A DNA stretch of 64,000 nucleotides from Paraphysomonas bandaiensis. Its lineage: Eukaryota > Chrysophyceae. The stretch covers positions 146,634 to 210,633 of the forward strand of contig CBFFRP010000434.1 in NCBI GenBank assembly GCA_965644295.1, read 5' to 3'. Shown piece by piece: positions 55,900 through 64,000 of the stretch (the stretch's first letter is position 1; each line of letters starts with the position of its first letter). Made by a program: the position numbers and the translations under genes. Under the pieces are notes generated by a model. The model saw only the letters and a program-made list of their open reading frames with translations. It searched no databases and was not told the origin of the DNA.

Positions 55900-58440
55900 A
55901 TGTCCCTATTAAGGGTATGGATGAGTCATGTCAGTGTGCCTAGGGCCTCTTCTCCCTCTCTTCGGCCACATTTTGCTGATCACCTCGTCTCCGACAAATC
56001 TCTTGTTTTACCACGTTGTACATGTTCCAAGCCTCACTGCCTGGCTTTGCGACTTCCACCCAACCTAACGGCTTCGGCTAAACCACGTGCCTGCACTAAT
56101 GCAGCGCTTACCGCATTCATATGCCATCACATCAATAGACATCATAGTCTCACCTATCGAATTCTACGGTTACAACCACTCAAAACGTGGCTCGTGCGAG
56201 CAGGTCCACGCAAAAGATCCTCTGGTGCTCTCCATATGGTCACAGAATACTCTCGAACCCTCACAACTGAGCTACAGGGCTGCCTCCTGATGTCCACACA
56301 AAACAACCCAACATGGTTTGTCTGTGGTCTATGCATCCAGCAGGTTACCCCCTCATTCTGTTCACCTATCACTCCCTCAGCCCATTCCTCTTATTGGACA
56401 GACACTGTATTCCGCATACGGTATATTCGGCTACTGTACTACAGTGCCCTACAGGATGTATACCACACAAAAACGGTGCTAGCATGCGGTACACCACGTA
56501 GCCCCGGACCCCATCAATACCCTACCAACACACACCCACTCAATCTTGCTGGTTATGAGTATATCACCTATGCAAGGCCCCAAAGTTCACGCTTAAGTCT
56601 CTTGCGTAACAACACTCGGTTCACATACAGATATACACCAACACCCTTTAGAAGCAACTTCGACACAATTTCAATGAAACGTGAAACAAATTCCAACACT
56701 TCCAGAACCTTCACCCCGAAGTTTGTTCTTCCCCCCTCCTATCAACCAACCAACATTGATGCGCAGATCAATAATGCTATCAGAGAACAGAAGAAAGCCA
56801 AAGCTGACACTCCCCAGCTACAGCTCCCATCGGTACGCACCTTTCTGGGATGGGAAAATGACCTACCTGTGGGAGAGTACAAAACACTCGTCCTTACAAA
56901 CATAAAAGCTGCTGATGATGCCACCTTCCTGGGGATAACACACTACCTTATCCATGAGTTGGGGTTTCCCATTCAACCCCCTACCCCCCAAGACATCGCT
57001 ACCTTCAGGGCAGCCAAGGATGCACGAACGTGTTCAGACTTACCCGCTCCCACAGCGAGTAGGGTAGTCCGAGCGTTCGACCTAGGCAGACCTGGGTACG
57101 AAGTCCGACAGGGCATGGGAGCGAATGTTACCGCTGACTCATGTATGTACTCCTCCCCTCTATGCTTTGACCTCCATGTAGAAACGGGCACATCAGTCGA
57201 TGACAAAGGCCTCCTTCGGACCGAACGCCGACATGTCCAGATATCACTTTTCCGAACGCCACGAGAACTCTTCGTGGGTCGCACCAAGGATGAGCCCTCG
57301 CTGATACCAGTGGCGGCTATATATGGGCTACATGCAGACTCAGCGCACACCAGACCTGCACATGCCTTTAGGTTACGAAACACGCTGGATATGCTTCTCC
57401 GAACGGGAGGTTTCCCCACGCCACCTCTATACGAAGTATTCTGGACTCTAACACACTATAGAGGCAAGACTCGAGCCACTGATAAAACATATAGGTTCTA
57501 TCAGATTCTATTACTCCACGATCCCATTCACGATCAGGATCTAAGAGCTAAATTCTATAAAGCACTCTTCAATAATGAAATAGGAGGACATGTCGAAATC
57601 AACCTCGGCTCACTCTGTTGTAGAATGGTCAGCACTGAAACACCCACGCAAAAGCAGTCCAACTGGACACCGTCTCAAGAACTCTTCCGCATCGCCGTCT
57701 GCTCTGAAACACTCCTATCTCCCATCCAAGTCTGGCAAGCCTGTGAGGCCATAGGTATCCCATCCACGGACATAGAGGACATCATTTGGACCGCCCGCAA
57801 CCCACTCACAAGCGGGCGCAAAGAAAAAGAACGCTTAGTTGAACAAACCTACATTTACCTTGACGACAGGAATACCAAGATCAAACTCTGTTGGGAAATC
57901 TCACGCACAGGTATCGTGCCTTTACTGCGCAAAGCTCTGGGTGACGAAACTCTAAGGCTCCTCTATCACACCATAGCAGTCCCCCCTGGCCTCCCTACTC
58001 AGCGGTTTCTATACGGCCTCCATAAGGCCCCAGACACAGCAACAAACGCCCCTCCCATAATACCGCCTCCAACGTCCCTTCAACCCTTCGGTCCAACTGT
58101 TGCTCCACAAATGCAGACCGATACACCGCGATCGTACACTCCCAAACGACAGCGACAGATGGACACATCCCCATCAACAGAGCCAGCACCAGCTCCCACC
58201 TGCCCAGAGCTCTGCGAAATAGCTCTACACATCGCTTCAGATCTTGTACCTCTGTCAAAAATCCATGCCATCCTCGCGCAAATGGAAAACGCGGTTGCAG
58301 CTCTCTATGAGATCGATGCTGGGGCGACTCTCACGGTACTTGATTACTATAAAAACAAGGTAGATCACAGTATCCCAGAAAGGTCCTCAGAAGAACACTC
58401 TCGGGTGGACTCGGACATCTTCGGCTCCGACTCCAACTGA
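55900..58440 (+). CDS. LINE ORF1-like protein, function unknown
   Basis: Open for 846 codons. The ATG at 56674 (MKRETNSNTSRTFTPKF) is the more likely start. Upstream residues look like translated leader (Ser/Pro/Leu/His-rich, no structure), and from 56674 the composition becomes normal. The 588-residue form has a folded-looking middle (QLPSVRTFLGWENDLP, RPAHAFRLRNTLDMLLR, YRFYQILLLHDPIHDQDLR). It then has a Pro/Thr linker with PKRQRQ and an acidic, Ser-rich end. No zinc knuckle or RRM is visible. The position fits a LINE nucleic-acid-binding ORF1. Confidence 0.65.
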   Translation: MSLLRVWMSHVSVPRASSPSLRPHFADHLVSDKSLVLPRCTCSKPHCLALRLPPNLTASAKPRACTNAALTAFICHHINRHHSLTYRILRLQPLKTWLVRAGPRKRSSGALHMVTEYSRTLTTELQGCLLMSTQNNPTWFVCGLCIQQVTPSFCSPITPSAHSSYWTDTVFRIRYIRLLYYSALQDVYHTKTVLACGTPRSPGPHQYPTNTHPLNLAGYEYITYARPQSSRLSLLRNNTRFTYRYTPTPFRSNFDTISMKRETNSNTSRTFTPKFVLPPSYQPTNIDAQINNAIREQKKAKADTPQLQLPSVRTFLGWENDLPVGEYKTLVLTNIKAADDATFLGITHYLIHELGFPIQPPTPQDIATFRAAKDARTCSDLPAPTASRVVRAFDLGRPGYEVRQGMGANVTADSCMYSSPLCFDLHVETGTSVDDKGLLRTERRHVQISLFRTPRELFVGRTKDEPSLIPVAAIYGLHADSAHTRPAHAFRLRNTLDMLLRTGGFPTPPLYEVFWTLTHYRGKTRATDKTYRFYQILLLHDPIHDQDLRAKFYKALFNNEIGGHVEINLGSLCCRMVSTETPTQKQSNWTPSQELFRIAVCSETLLSPIQVWQACEAIGIPSTDIEDIIWTARNPLTSGRKEKERLVEQTYIYLDDRNTKIKLCWEISRTGIVPLLRKALGDETLRLLYHTIAVPPGLPTQRFLYGLHKAPDTATNAPPIIPPPTSLQPFGPTVAPQMQTDTPRSYTPKRQRQMDTSPSTEPAPAPTCPELCEIALHIASDLVPLSKIHAILAQMENAVAALYEIDAGATLTVLDYYKNKVDHSIPERSSEEHSRVDSDIFGSDSN

Positions 58441-58488
58441 CTCCTACTGGACTGGGACACAACGAACATCAAACGTACACTCATAGAA

Positions 58489-59151
58489 GTGTCCGCAGCT
58501 GCTCACACGTGGTTATCCCCCAGTCCACACTTACATATCCATAGTTGGCCCTCACCTGACACAACGACCTTCGCCTGTAGCACCCACATGCGTCCACCAC
58601 GTAAACCGCCAGACAAACAGTCGAGATCCACCAGTGTACATCCCACGAAAAGGCACCAAGGACCGCACTTTTCCTGTGATAATAGTGGTGATGGACCACG
58701 AAAACGGCCGGCCTCGACACAACGTAAGCGAAACAACCTCCGGCGGCTCAGTCGCAAACGAACTCTGCAACAATTTCGTGAAGGAACAATCCAGTCCCTC
58801 CCTCCACACATACAACGTCAACAGACACGAAACAAGCTCCGCATCCGTGCCCACAACAAGCAAGCATGGCGAGAGCATTTACAACACCTGGCACAACAGT
58901 GTGTAGACACACACAACATCGTGACCACTCCTATACCTGACACAGCACCCACAGCTGTTACAGCACCCCCCGTCCAGAAGACTCCACACATACTATTTGC
59001 CTCCCTCCGCCCACAGTGGAGGACGAACAAGAGAGAACAATCACTGACACAAGTGTACTGCCTCAACTATTTGTGCCGCACCCTCTGCCAGCTGCCTTCA
59101 CGGACCCCGGACTGCAGAATTGGTCCTTCTACTCGCCCAGCGGTCTGTTAG
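58489..59151 (+). CDS. LINE basic leader frame
   Basis: 220 codons. Starts 48 nt after ORF1. The core is strongly basic (PRKRPASTQRKRNNLRRLSR, KRTLQQFREG), suggesting nucleic-acid binding or a nuclear signal. The segment SCDNSGDGPRKRP is echoed as SSDNSGDGPSKST inside ORF2. Beyond about 59000 the frame looks less protein-like, and the coding impression passes to the frame starting at 59016. Confidence 0.5.
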   Translation: MSAAAHTWLSPSPHLHIHSWPSPDTTTFACSTHMRPPRKPPDKQSRSTSVHPTKRHQGPHFSCDNSGDGPRKRPASTQRKRNNLRRLSRKRTLQQFREGTIQSLPPHIQRQQTRNKLRIRAHNKQAWREHLQHLAQQCVDTHNIVTTPIPDTAPTAVTAPPVQKTPHILFASLRPQWRTNKREQSLTQVYCLNYLCRTLCQLPSRTPDCRIGPSTRPAVC

Positions 59152-59330
59152 CCATTGCCATACACGAAGAGGTGGTTCACAGTGTCATGTCCATGCTACA
59201 ATCGAGGCACGCTTTAGAACGCATAGAACAGCACCTCAGATGTTCGCTTGAGGAGGGAAAATGCTGGTTGCACGTCACTACACACACACAGAGTACAACA
59301 ACACACCAATGGAGGGCTTCTGCGGACTAG
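59016..59330 (+). CDS. LINE short linking frame
   Basis: About 100 codons beginning VEDEQERTITDTSVLPQLFV, then LQNWSFYSPSGLLAIAIHEE and LEEGKCWLHV. It overlaps the leader frame by 136 nt and ORF2 by 70 nt. It looks like genuine coding sequence and may be part of the ORF2 protein, reached by frameshifting or split by mutations. Confidence 0.5.
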   Translation: MEDEQERTITDTSVLPQLFVPHPLPAAFTDPGLQNWSFYSPSGLLAIAIHEEVVHSVMSMLQSRHALERIEQHLRCSLEEGKCWLHVTTHTQSTTTHQWRASAD

Positions 59331-62300
59331 CTGCTATTGCCGCAATATACCACAAACAACCGGAGGAGGACCACTACCCGTATTTAAATCCCGATGATCC
59401 AGCCTCGAAAGCAAAACTGCTCCAAGTCATTCAGACAAGCAGGACGGTACTTAGTACCTACACGCTCGCTGAAGCCAAGATGCTTAACTTTGCATGCATC
59501 CGGAAGAAGCTCCGACAGCAGCTAACAACGTACAACAAAGCACTACGCCGCAAACGACCAACTGCTGTCGGAATACCCCCAGAGCAATGGGGCTACACAG
59601 ACATCATAGCCCTCCTGGCAGAAACCCTGAGTATACGAATTCGTATCTGGCAAGATTCACCAGTGGACCTTGGCCACAACTGGGCGTACTGGTCTACCCA
59701 CCATTCCTCCTTCCTTCCACAAACTCAATTCCTTCCATCTTATGATGTGTTTTGCTCCAACGACCACTTCTTCCTGGACACCAAATACCCGGTGGAGTTG
59801 GAACTACACGCGCTACTCGAGAGAATTCCTGACCTCGTCATCATGCGTCTCCAAAATGTGTTGCAATATCATTCCAAGGGAATGCAAGGAGTCCATCGTG
59901 CCAGGTCCATCAACCATCCCTCCCACGCCCTTCAGGGGAAGGAATTCTCTTCCGATAACAGCGGTGACGGACCCAGCAAATCCACCCACACATTACCCTT
60001 ACCCACTAAGGATGCCACCACACCGTATGCAACTCTATTTGACTATTTCCCAGTCAAACGGAGGCCACCTACCACCAACCCTACTCAACTGAACACCATG
60101 GGAACTCCAGCATTAGCCCCAGACGGCCCATCCTCACACTCCACTACCACTCCTGACATCAGGCCGGATGCACTGCCCAAGGACATTGCCACACACCCCC
60201 GACACTACACAGAGGGCTGGGGTCACACGCCCTTTCACTCCGATCTGCTGAACAACTGGGTTAGATATGATGAAACCCAAACCATTGCTGCCTCCCCACA
60301 GGGAAACCTTTTAAAAGAAATATATGCACACATGCTATCCCCTGCCTGTACAGACATATGGGAAGGATTCATAGCCAAGGCTTCCAGGACGGACAACTAT
60401 GATCTCATGATATCATTCACGCTACCAGAGCACAAATTGGATACCACGCACAGCGCCCTACTAGTTGCCCAGCATCTCGCGAATGGCAACAAACCCTGGG
60501 CAGACTCCACTCATGTTGTATCTAGGCATGTGCGGACCCTTTGCCTGACAAAGGGTATTCCCTCAACAGCCACTGTTAGTCTCCGTAAGACACTCATGCA
60601 ATATGAATCCTCGACTCCACACACAGGACTACATCTAGACACGGAGGATTTCCAACTGCTACTCGATCTTCTCTCCATACCATACAGACTATGGGACGCT
60701 GTTCAACCGCACCTGGCGCCTGGTTGGGCACAGCTGTCACCATTCTCCAGACAGGCACTAACAGTGCACGCTTCTACCAACACTGTGGTAACCCATGACA
60801 TCATACGCAGCCAGCATGGGTTTCACATACTCAATGCAACAAATATCCCCACCTGCATCATGCACGCTCTAACACGGACTCAGGAGCGGCTATCCTGTTT
60901 TCTACAACACCAGACCTCCAGACAGAGCACCAACATCCTCTGGACTTCTGAGCCGTCAACTGTACCACCTATGCTACATGAGCACAGAGAGCAACAGGAA
61001 CAGAGGGAAGTAATTGCAGTCTCCTTGTCACCGAGAGCTCGACGTCAACTACGACAGATGAACCCCACGGACCGTCGACAACTCAGGCTCCATATGTGCG
61101 ACATGAGCAGAGTCTACCGCCTCACCCTCAGACCCTCAGCCCTTCGCACACAACAACATATCCCTAGTGATGGGTACTGCGCATACAGCACACTCTATCA
61201 TCTGCACATTCTTGCTTCAAGCAGGCGACACACTCGCTCCTGTCTGAAATTAGACCTCAAACAACGCAAGGACCGTCACACGCTAGCATCTTTCATAAAT
61301 ACATTAGGCACCCAAGCGTTCGACATAATGCAACGGGAGTGCATGGCCCATCACACACTTCAGCCACTACGACATAAGTTAGATCACGCACAGGCCGCAC
61401 TTTTAATACCTACCAAAACAACATACACTACGGAAGACGACATAACTCACTGGCTCTCAGTGCGAGAGGTCCACCTTTTAGCCTCTACTATCAACCCCTG
61501 CACGACGTGGGCGCAAAATGGTAATTACCTCAGCATTGTAGGCATCCCTACTGACAAAGTAGCTTATAACATCGCATGGAAGGTGGACGAACTTAGGGAC
61601 GCTATTCGTGATAACTACTACCATGTCATACTACAAGATGCTCACTACTTCCTCTTAGACCCTGCCGGTCTTTCTACTGCCCTAGACAACGCCTTACTAT
61701 CTCTTGAAAACACCTTGGCCACCAGTATACTCTCAACGGCTGACCCCATCGCTCCACCTACACTTCCCGCGGACTCAATCACGAACAACAATAGGACATC
61801 AAAGATGACCAGCACCAGAACAACCTCGTCAAGCAGCACCAAGTTAGCACGAACAAATCGACAGATTCTGCAGGCTTCAACCCCTGGAGCACTACCATCG
61901 AACAAGAAGATGCAGTTGAAACACGCCCAAACTGCGTTGACAAGTCGATGCCAGCCAACCCGGAAAGCCAAAAAGGTCGTAAATTACGATGAAAGTGACC
62001 AACCAACGAACCTTCACAACTCACACCCAACCACGACCACACGAACGATCAGACCAACTCCAGCACTAGATACCACCGGCTGGGACAGGGACTGGTCAAG
62101 AAAGTTCTACATTGCGTACGCCGATAACACTGCCAAAGGACTATCCCTTTATGCGAAGAACACATTCCCAGCAGACGTCATCATTGCTGAGTACAAAGGC
62201 AAACGCTATCCACTAACAAAGATGAGTCAGTCTACAAGGCGTTCTGATTACATAGTTCAAGACAGTACTGGTACCTTCGCAATAGATGGCTTTGACCAAG

Positions 62301-64000
62301 TCCGACAATGTGTAACATGCGAAGCTGGGTATATTAATGACCCCCTAGCCACAAACATGGCTAATGTCAAGTTTGTCACGAAAAATAAACGCCTCTATGT
62401 CCGTACAATACGCTCCATTGCTAAGGATGAAGAACTTCTCATCAACTACGGACATCATTATTGGTGTGATCAACGCTGGCCACTTGGGATATTAATCCAA
62501 GCCAGGGCTGCGTACGACAGCGACATAGGCGGTGCCAATATAGCAGTATGGGACAGACTCCTTGCAGACAAGAGTGGAACTCCTACAGAGACCTCCAGCA
62601 GCATCCCCAAGGATCCCTCGGGAGCAGCCATGGGACTCCGACTCTCCACATGGAACACAAATGGCAATCCGGCATCACACACAGGTAAAGCCCAAGCTAT
62701 CATCCGACACTTTAAGCGGCAAAAATTGGACGTGCTCCTATTACAGGATGTCCGTCTAACAGAAACTCAGGCCAACTTCTTCACGCGTATCATCGAAGAT
62801 GCACTCCAGGGAACAAGAATATGCCTCTTCCTCAGCAAGCAGCCAAAACTGACTTCAAGAGACCCACTAATGGGGGGTACAGTAGTCATAATCAGCGAAT
62901 ACTGGAAGCGCCGTCTCGCCTTCACAAAGGCTGACTTTACGGGACTTGGTTTAGTGAGCCGACTAGAGTTCAAAACGTCGGTGGCGCACACCCTAGTACT
63001 AATAAGCGTCTATCTACCCCCGAAGCCATCCACGCCAGGCACTTGCACATTATGGAGCAAATTGACCAAGCTAGGGAGAGCGTCCCGTGGTATCTGTACT
63101 GCTGACCCCTACAAGCTCCTATGCAACATCCTTACGAAATGGGTCACTAAAGCCAGAGCCAAGGACCATACTGTCATTGTCGCCGGCGACTTCAATGGCT
63201 CCATGGAGACAAATCCTAAAGGCAGAGACATACGACAACTTGCCGACAAACTCCAACTGGCTGCACCACTCCATGAGCTTCTCCTACCCAGGAAAACATA
63301 TCATACCTTCCACAGATTAGACAAAGGAATATCGCGGATCGATCATATTCTACACACGCCGTTACCTCCGAACATGTCTGTTACGGACACTGGCTGCCTT
63401 GACTCCCCCTCATTACTCGCAGCAGCCTTCGATCATCGACCGGTCTGGGTCGGTTTCACCGTACCAGTCAATCTTGACCCTCGACCACCGGAGTCGCACC
63501 TCCGAATCCCCCCCCGTCTCAATGTAAACCCGAAGGACTCCAAGGAAGTACAGGCATACACCGCAAGACTCCTCCAACTTCATGCACAACTACCACATTT
63601 AGACAACGGATCGACTGCCATACTCCCTCCTGAGGTGGCAGCCAACAGACTAGCGGCCATCCATCACATAACCCTCCAGGCTTCGCTTGAGGCGAAGCGT
63701 CCTGCATGTACACATAGCACACGCCTACACGAACGTTGTCAGCGCACACGCTCAAAGTTCAAGAATGGCTTTTCCCCGGAAATGAGAGTAATACAGGAAG
63801 GAATGCTCATGGTTTTGCGGATTATCCAAAAGATGTTCAATTCTGCTGGATACAAACGGCATGGATGGCGCGGCCCCCCGGCAACCACCCCCACCCACGA
63901 AATCATCACTGCATGGTTCGCCCGATGGGACTCCTATCTCCAGGAGTTCTCAGGGTCACATCAAAGGCATATCGGACATCAACTTCTGGTGCAGCCACCG
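59261..64000 (+). CDS. LINE ORF2: OTU-like x2, SET-like, APE endonuclease (3' part beyond window)
   Basis: Open from ATG 59261 (stop TGA at 59249 just upstream) to the window end, 1580 codons with no stop. Region 1 (residues 17-190): MEGFCGLAAIAAIYHK with Cys, and NDHFFLDTKYP with His, an OTU-like cysteine peptidase layout. Region 2 (about 625-805): PSDGYCAYSTLYHLHIL and NYYHVILQDAHYFLLDP, a clearer OTU pattern. SET-like region (about 945-1070): GLSLYAKNTFPADVIIAEYK, DYIVQDSTGTFAIDGF, AGYINDPLATNMANVKFV and IAKDEELLINYGHHYWC. APE (about 1124-1400): LSTWNTNGNP, LLLQDVRL, VIVAGDFNGS, SRIDHILH and FDHRPVWVGF. RT is expected next. Domain calls are by motif; region 1 is the least sure. Confidence 0.8.
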   Translation, partial: MLVARHYTHTEYNNTPMEGFCGLAAIAAIYHKQPEEDHYPYLNPDDPASKAKLLQVIQTSRTVLSTYTLAEAKMLNFACIRKKLRQQLTTYNKALRRKRPTAVGIPPEQWGYTDIIALLAETLSIRIRIWQDSPVDLGHNWAYWSTHHSSFLPQTQFLPSYDVFCSNDHFFLDTKYPVELELHALLERIPDLVIMRLQNVLQYHSKGMQGVHRARSINHPSHALQGKEFSSDNSGDGPSKSTHTLPLPTKDATTPYATLFDYFPVKRRPPTTNPTQLNTMGTPALAPDGPSSHSTTTPDIRPDALPKDIATHPRHYTEGWGHTPFHSDLLNNWVRYDETQTIAASPQGNLLKEIYAHMLSPACTDIWEGFIAKASRTDNYDLMISFTLPEHKLDTTHSALLVAQHLANGNKPWADSTHVVSRHVRTLCLTKGIPSTATVSLRKTLMQYESSTPHTGLHLDTEDFQLLLDLLSIPYRLWDAVQPHLAPGWAQLSPFSRQALTVHASTNTVVTHDIIRSQHGFHILNATNIPTCIMHALTRTQERLSCFLQHQTSRQSTNILWTSEPSTVPPMLHEHREQQEQREVIAVSLSPRARRQLRQMNPTDRRQLRLHMCDMSRVYRLTLRPSALRTQQHIPSDGYCAYSTLYHLHILASSRRHTRSCLKLDLKQRKDRHTLASFINTLGTQAFDIMQRECMAHHTLQPLRHKLDHAQAALLIPTKTTYTTEDDITHWLSVREVHLLASTINPCTTWAQNGNYLSIVGIPTDKVAYNIAWKVDELRDAIRDNYYHVILQDAHYFLLDPAGLSTALDNALLSLENTLATSILSTADPIAPPTLPADSITNNNRTSKMTSTRTTSSSSTKLARTNRQILQASTPGALPSNKKMQLKHAQTALTSRCQPTRKAKKVVNYDESDQPTNLHNSHPTTTTRTIRPTPALDTTGWDRDWSRKFYIAYADNTAKGLSLYAKNTFPADVIIAEYKGKRYPLTKMSQSTRRSDYIVQDSTGTFAIDGFDQVRQCVTCEAGYINDPLATNMANVKFVTKNKRLYVRTIRSIAKDEELLINYGHHYWCDQRWPLGILIQARAAYDSDIGGANIAVWDRLLADKSGTPTETSSSIPKDPSGAAMGLRLSTWNTNGNPASHTGKAQAIIRHFKRQKLDVLLLQDVRLTETQANFFTRIIEDALQGTRICLFLSKQPKLTSRDPLMGGTVVIISEYWKRRLAFTKADFTGLGLVSRLEFKTSVAHTLVLISVYLPPKPSTPGTCTLWSKLTKLGRASRGICTADPYKLLCNILTKWVTKARAKDHTVIVAGDFNGSMETNPKGRDIRQLADKLQLAAPLHELLLPRKTYHTFHRLDKGISRIDHILHTPLPPNMSVTDTGCLDSPSLLAAAFDHRPVWVGFTVPVNLDPRPPESHLRIPPRLNVNPKDSKEVQAYTARLLQLHAQLPHLDNGSTAILPPEVAANRLAAIHHITLQASLEAKRPACTHSTRLHERCQRTRSKFKNGFSPEMRVIQEGMLMVLRIIQKMFNSAGYKRHGWRGPPATTPTHEIITAWFARWDSYLQEFSGSHQRHIGHQLLVQPP

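Larger units (their letters stand above)
55900..64000 (+). mobile_element. LINE (non-LTR retrotransposon), 5' half; continues past window
   Basis: A run of long plus-strand frames with even, C/A-rich codon use unlike the host genes. ORF1 ends at 58440, a basic leader frame and a short linking frame follow, and then a giant ORF2 is open to the window end. It ends in an APE endonuclease, which in LINEs precedes RT, so the RT, RNase H and tail should lie beyond 64000. Unlike the other LINE copies here it is not 5'-truncated into the RT, so it may be close to full length. I cannot tell whether it belongs to family A, B or a third family. Confidence 0.85.

Noticed and set aside
55900-56673. N-terminal 258 codons of the LINE ORF1 frame as coding
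   Set aside because: Composition (Ser, Pro, Leu, His, Tyr) looks like translated leader and contains no structure. The ATG at 56674 is a better start, though the longer form cannot be excluded.
1-64000. Prokaryotic features: operons, Shine-Dalgarno sites, CRISPR arrays, phage
   Set aside because: Spliced genes, eukaryotic tRNAs, LTR elements and LINEs show a nuclear genome. The short tandem repeats are microsatellites, not spacer arrays.

Overview
The window is nuclear DNA from a unicellular eukaryote. The genes have many short GT-AG introns (about 40 to 200 nt), two eukaryotic tRNA-Gln genes are present, and the standard genetic code works throughout. A DRC7 homologue (nexin-dynein regulatory complex) and an LC8 dynein light chain suggest a flagellated cell. 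A 7TM-kinase (GPCR-TKL type) receptor and organellar repeat proteins fit a protist such as a stramenopile, alveolate or relative, but the sequence does not fix the lineage.

Host genes, left to right: SEC62 (-, cut by the left edge); DRC7 (+, 2 exons); a myristoylatable NTF2-like protein (-, 5 exons); a secreted or Golgi sulfotransferase (+); a pair of tRNA-Gln(CTG) genes in a 0.7-kb palindrome; a 7TM-TKL kinase receptor (+, 11 exons); a sugar-porter MFS transporter (-, 7 exons); a 40-residue-repeat (OPR/HPR-like) protein (+); a seven-repeat Myb/SANT protein (-, 9 exons); eIF4A (+, 2 exons); dynein light chain LC8 (-, 3 exons); two nearly identical inverted copies of an EF-hand-like protein (43.4 and 50.8 kb); and a second, larger 40-residue-repeat protein with a RAP-like C-terminus (+, 3 exons). 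Three divergent gene pairs (SEC62/DRC7, NTF2-like/sulfotransferase, transporter/repeat protein) each have a long (CATA)n/(TATG)n array in the shared promoter space.

Mobile DNA makes up much of the rest. There is an intact Ty1/copia element with 307-bp LTRs and a 5-bp target duplication, inserted into the target duplication of a hAT-type MITE. There is also a solo LTR of the same family, a Ty3/gypsy RT relic, a hAT transposase relic, and many 5'-truncated LINE copies of two related families (A and B). The LINE tails end in a conserved hairpin with a GNRA loop. The right 8 kb (about 55.9 to 64.0 kb) is the 5' half of a LINE. Its ORF2 is open from 59261 to the window end and encodes two OTU-like cysteine-peptidase regions, a SET-like methyltransferase domain and an APE endonuclease. 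That domain set is the most unusual thing in the window.
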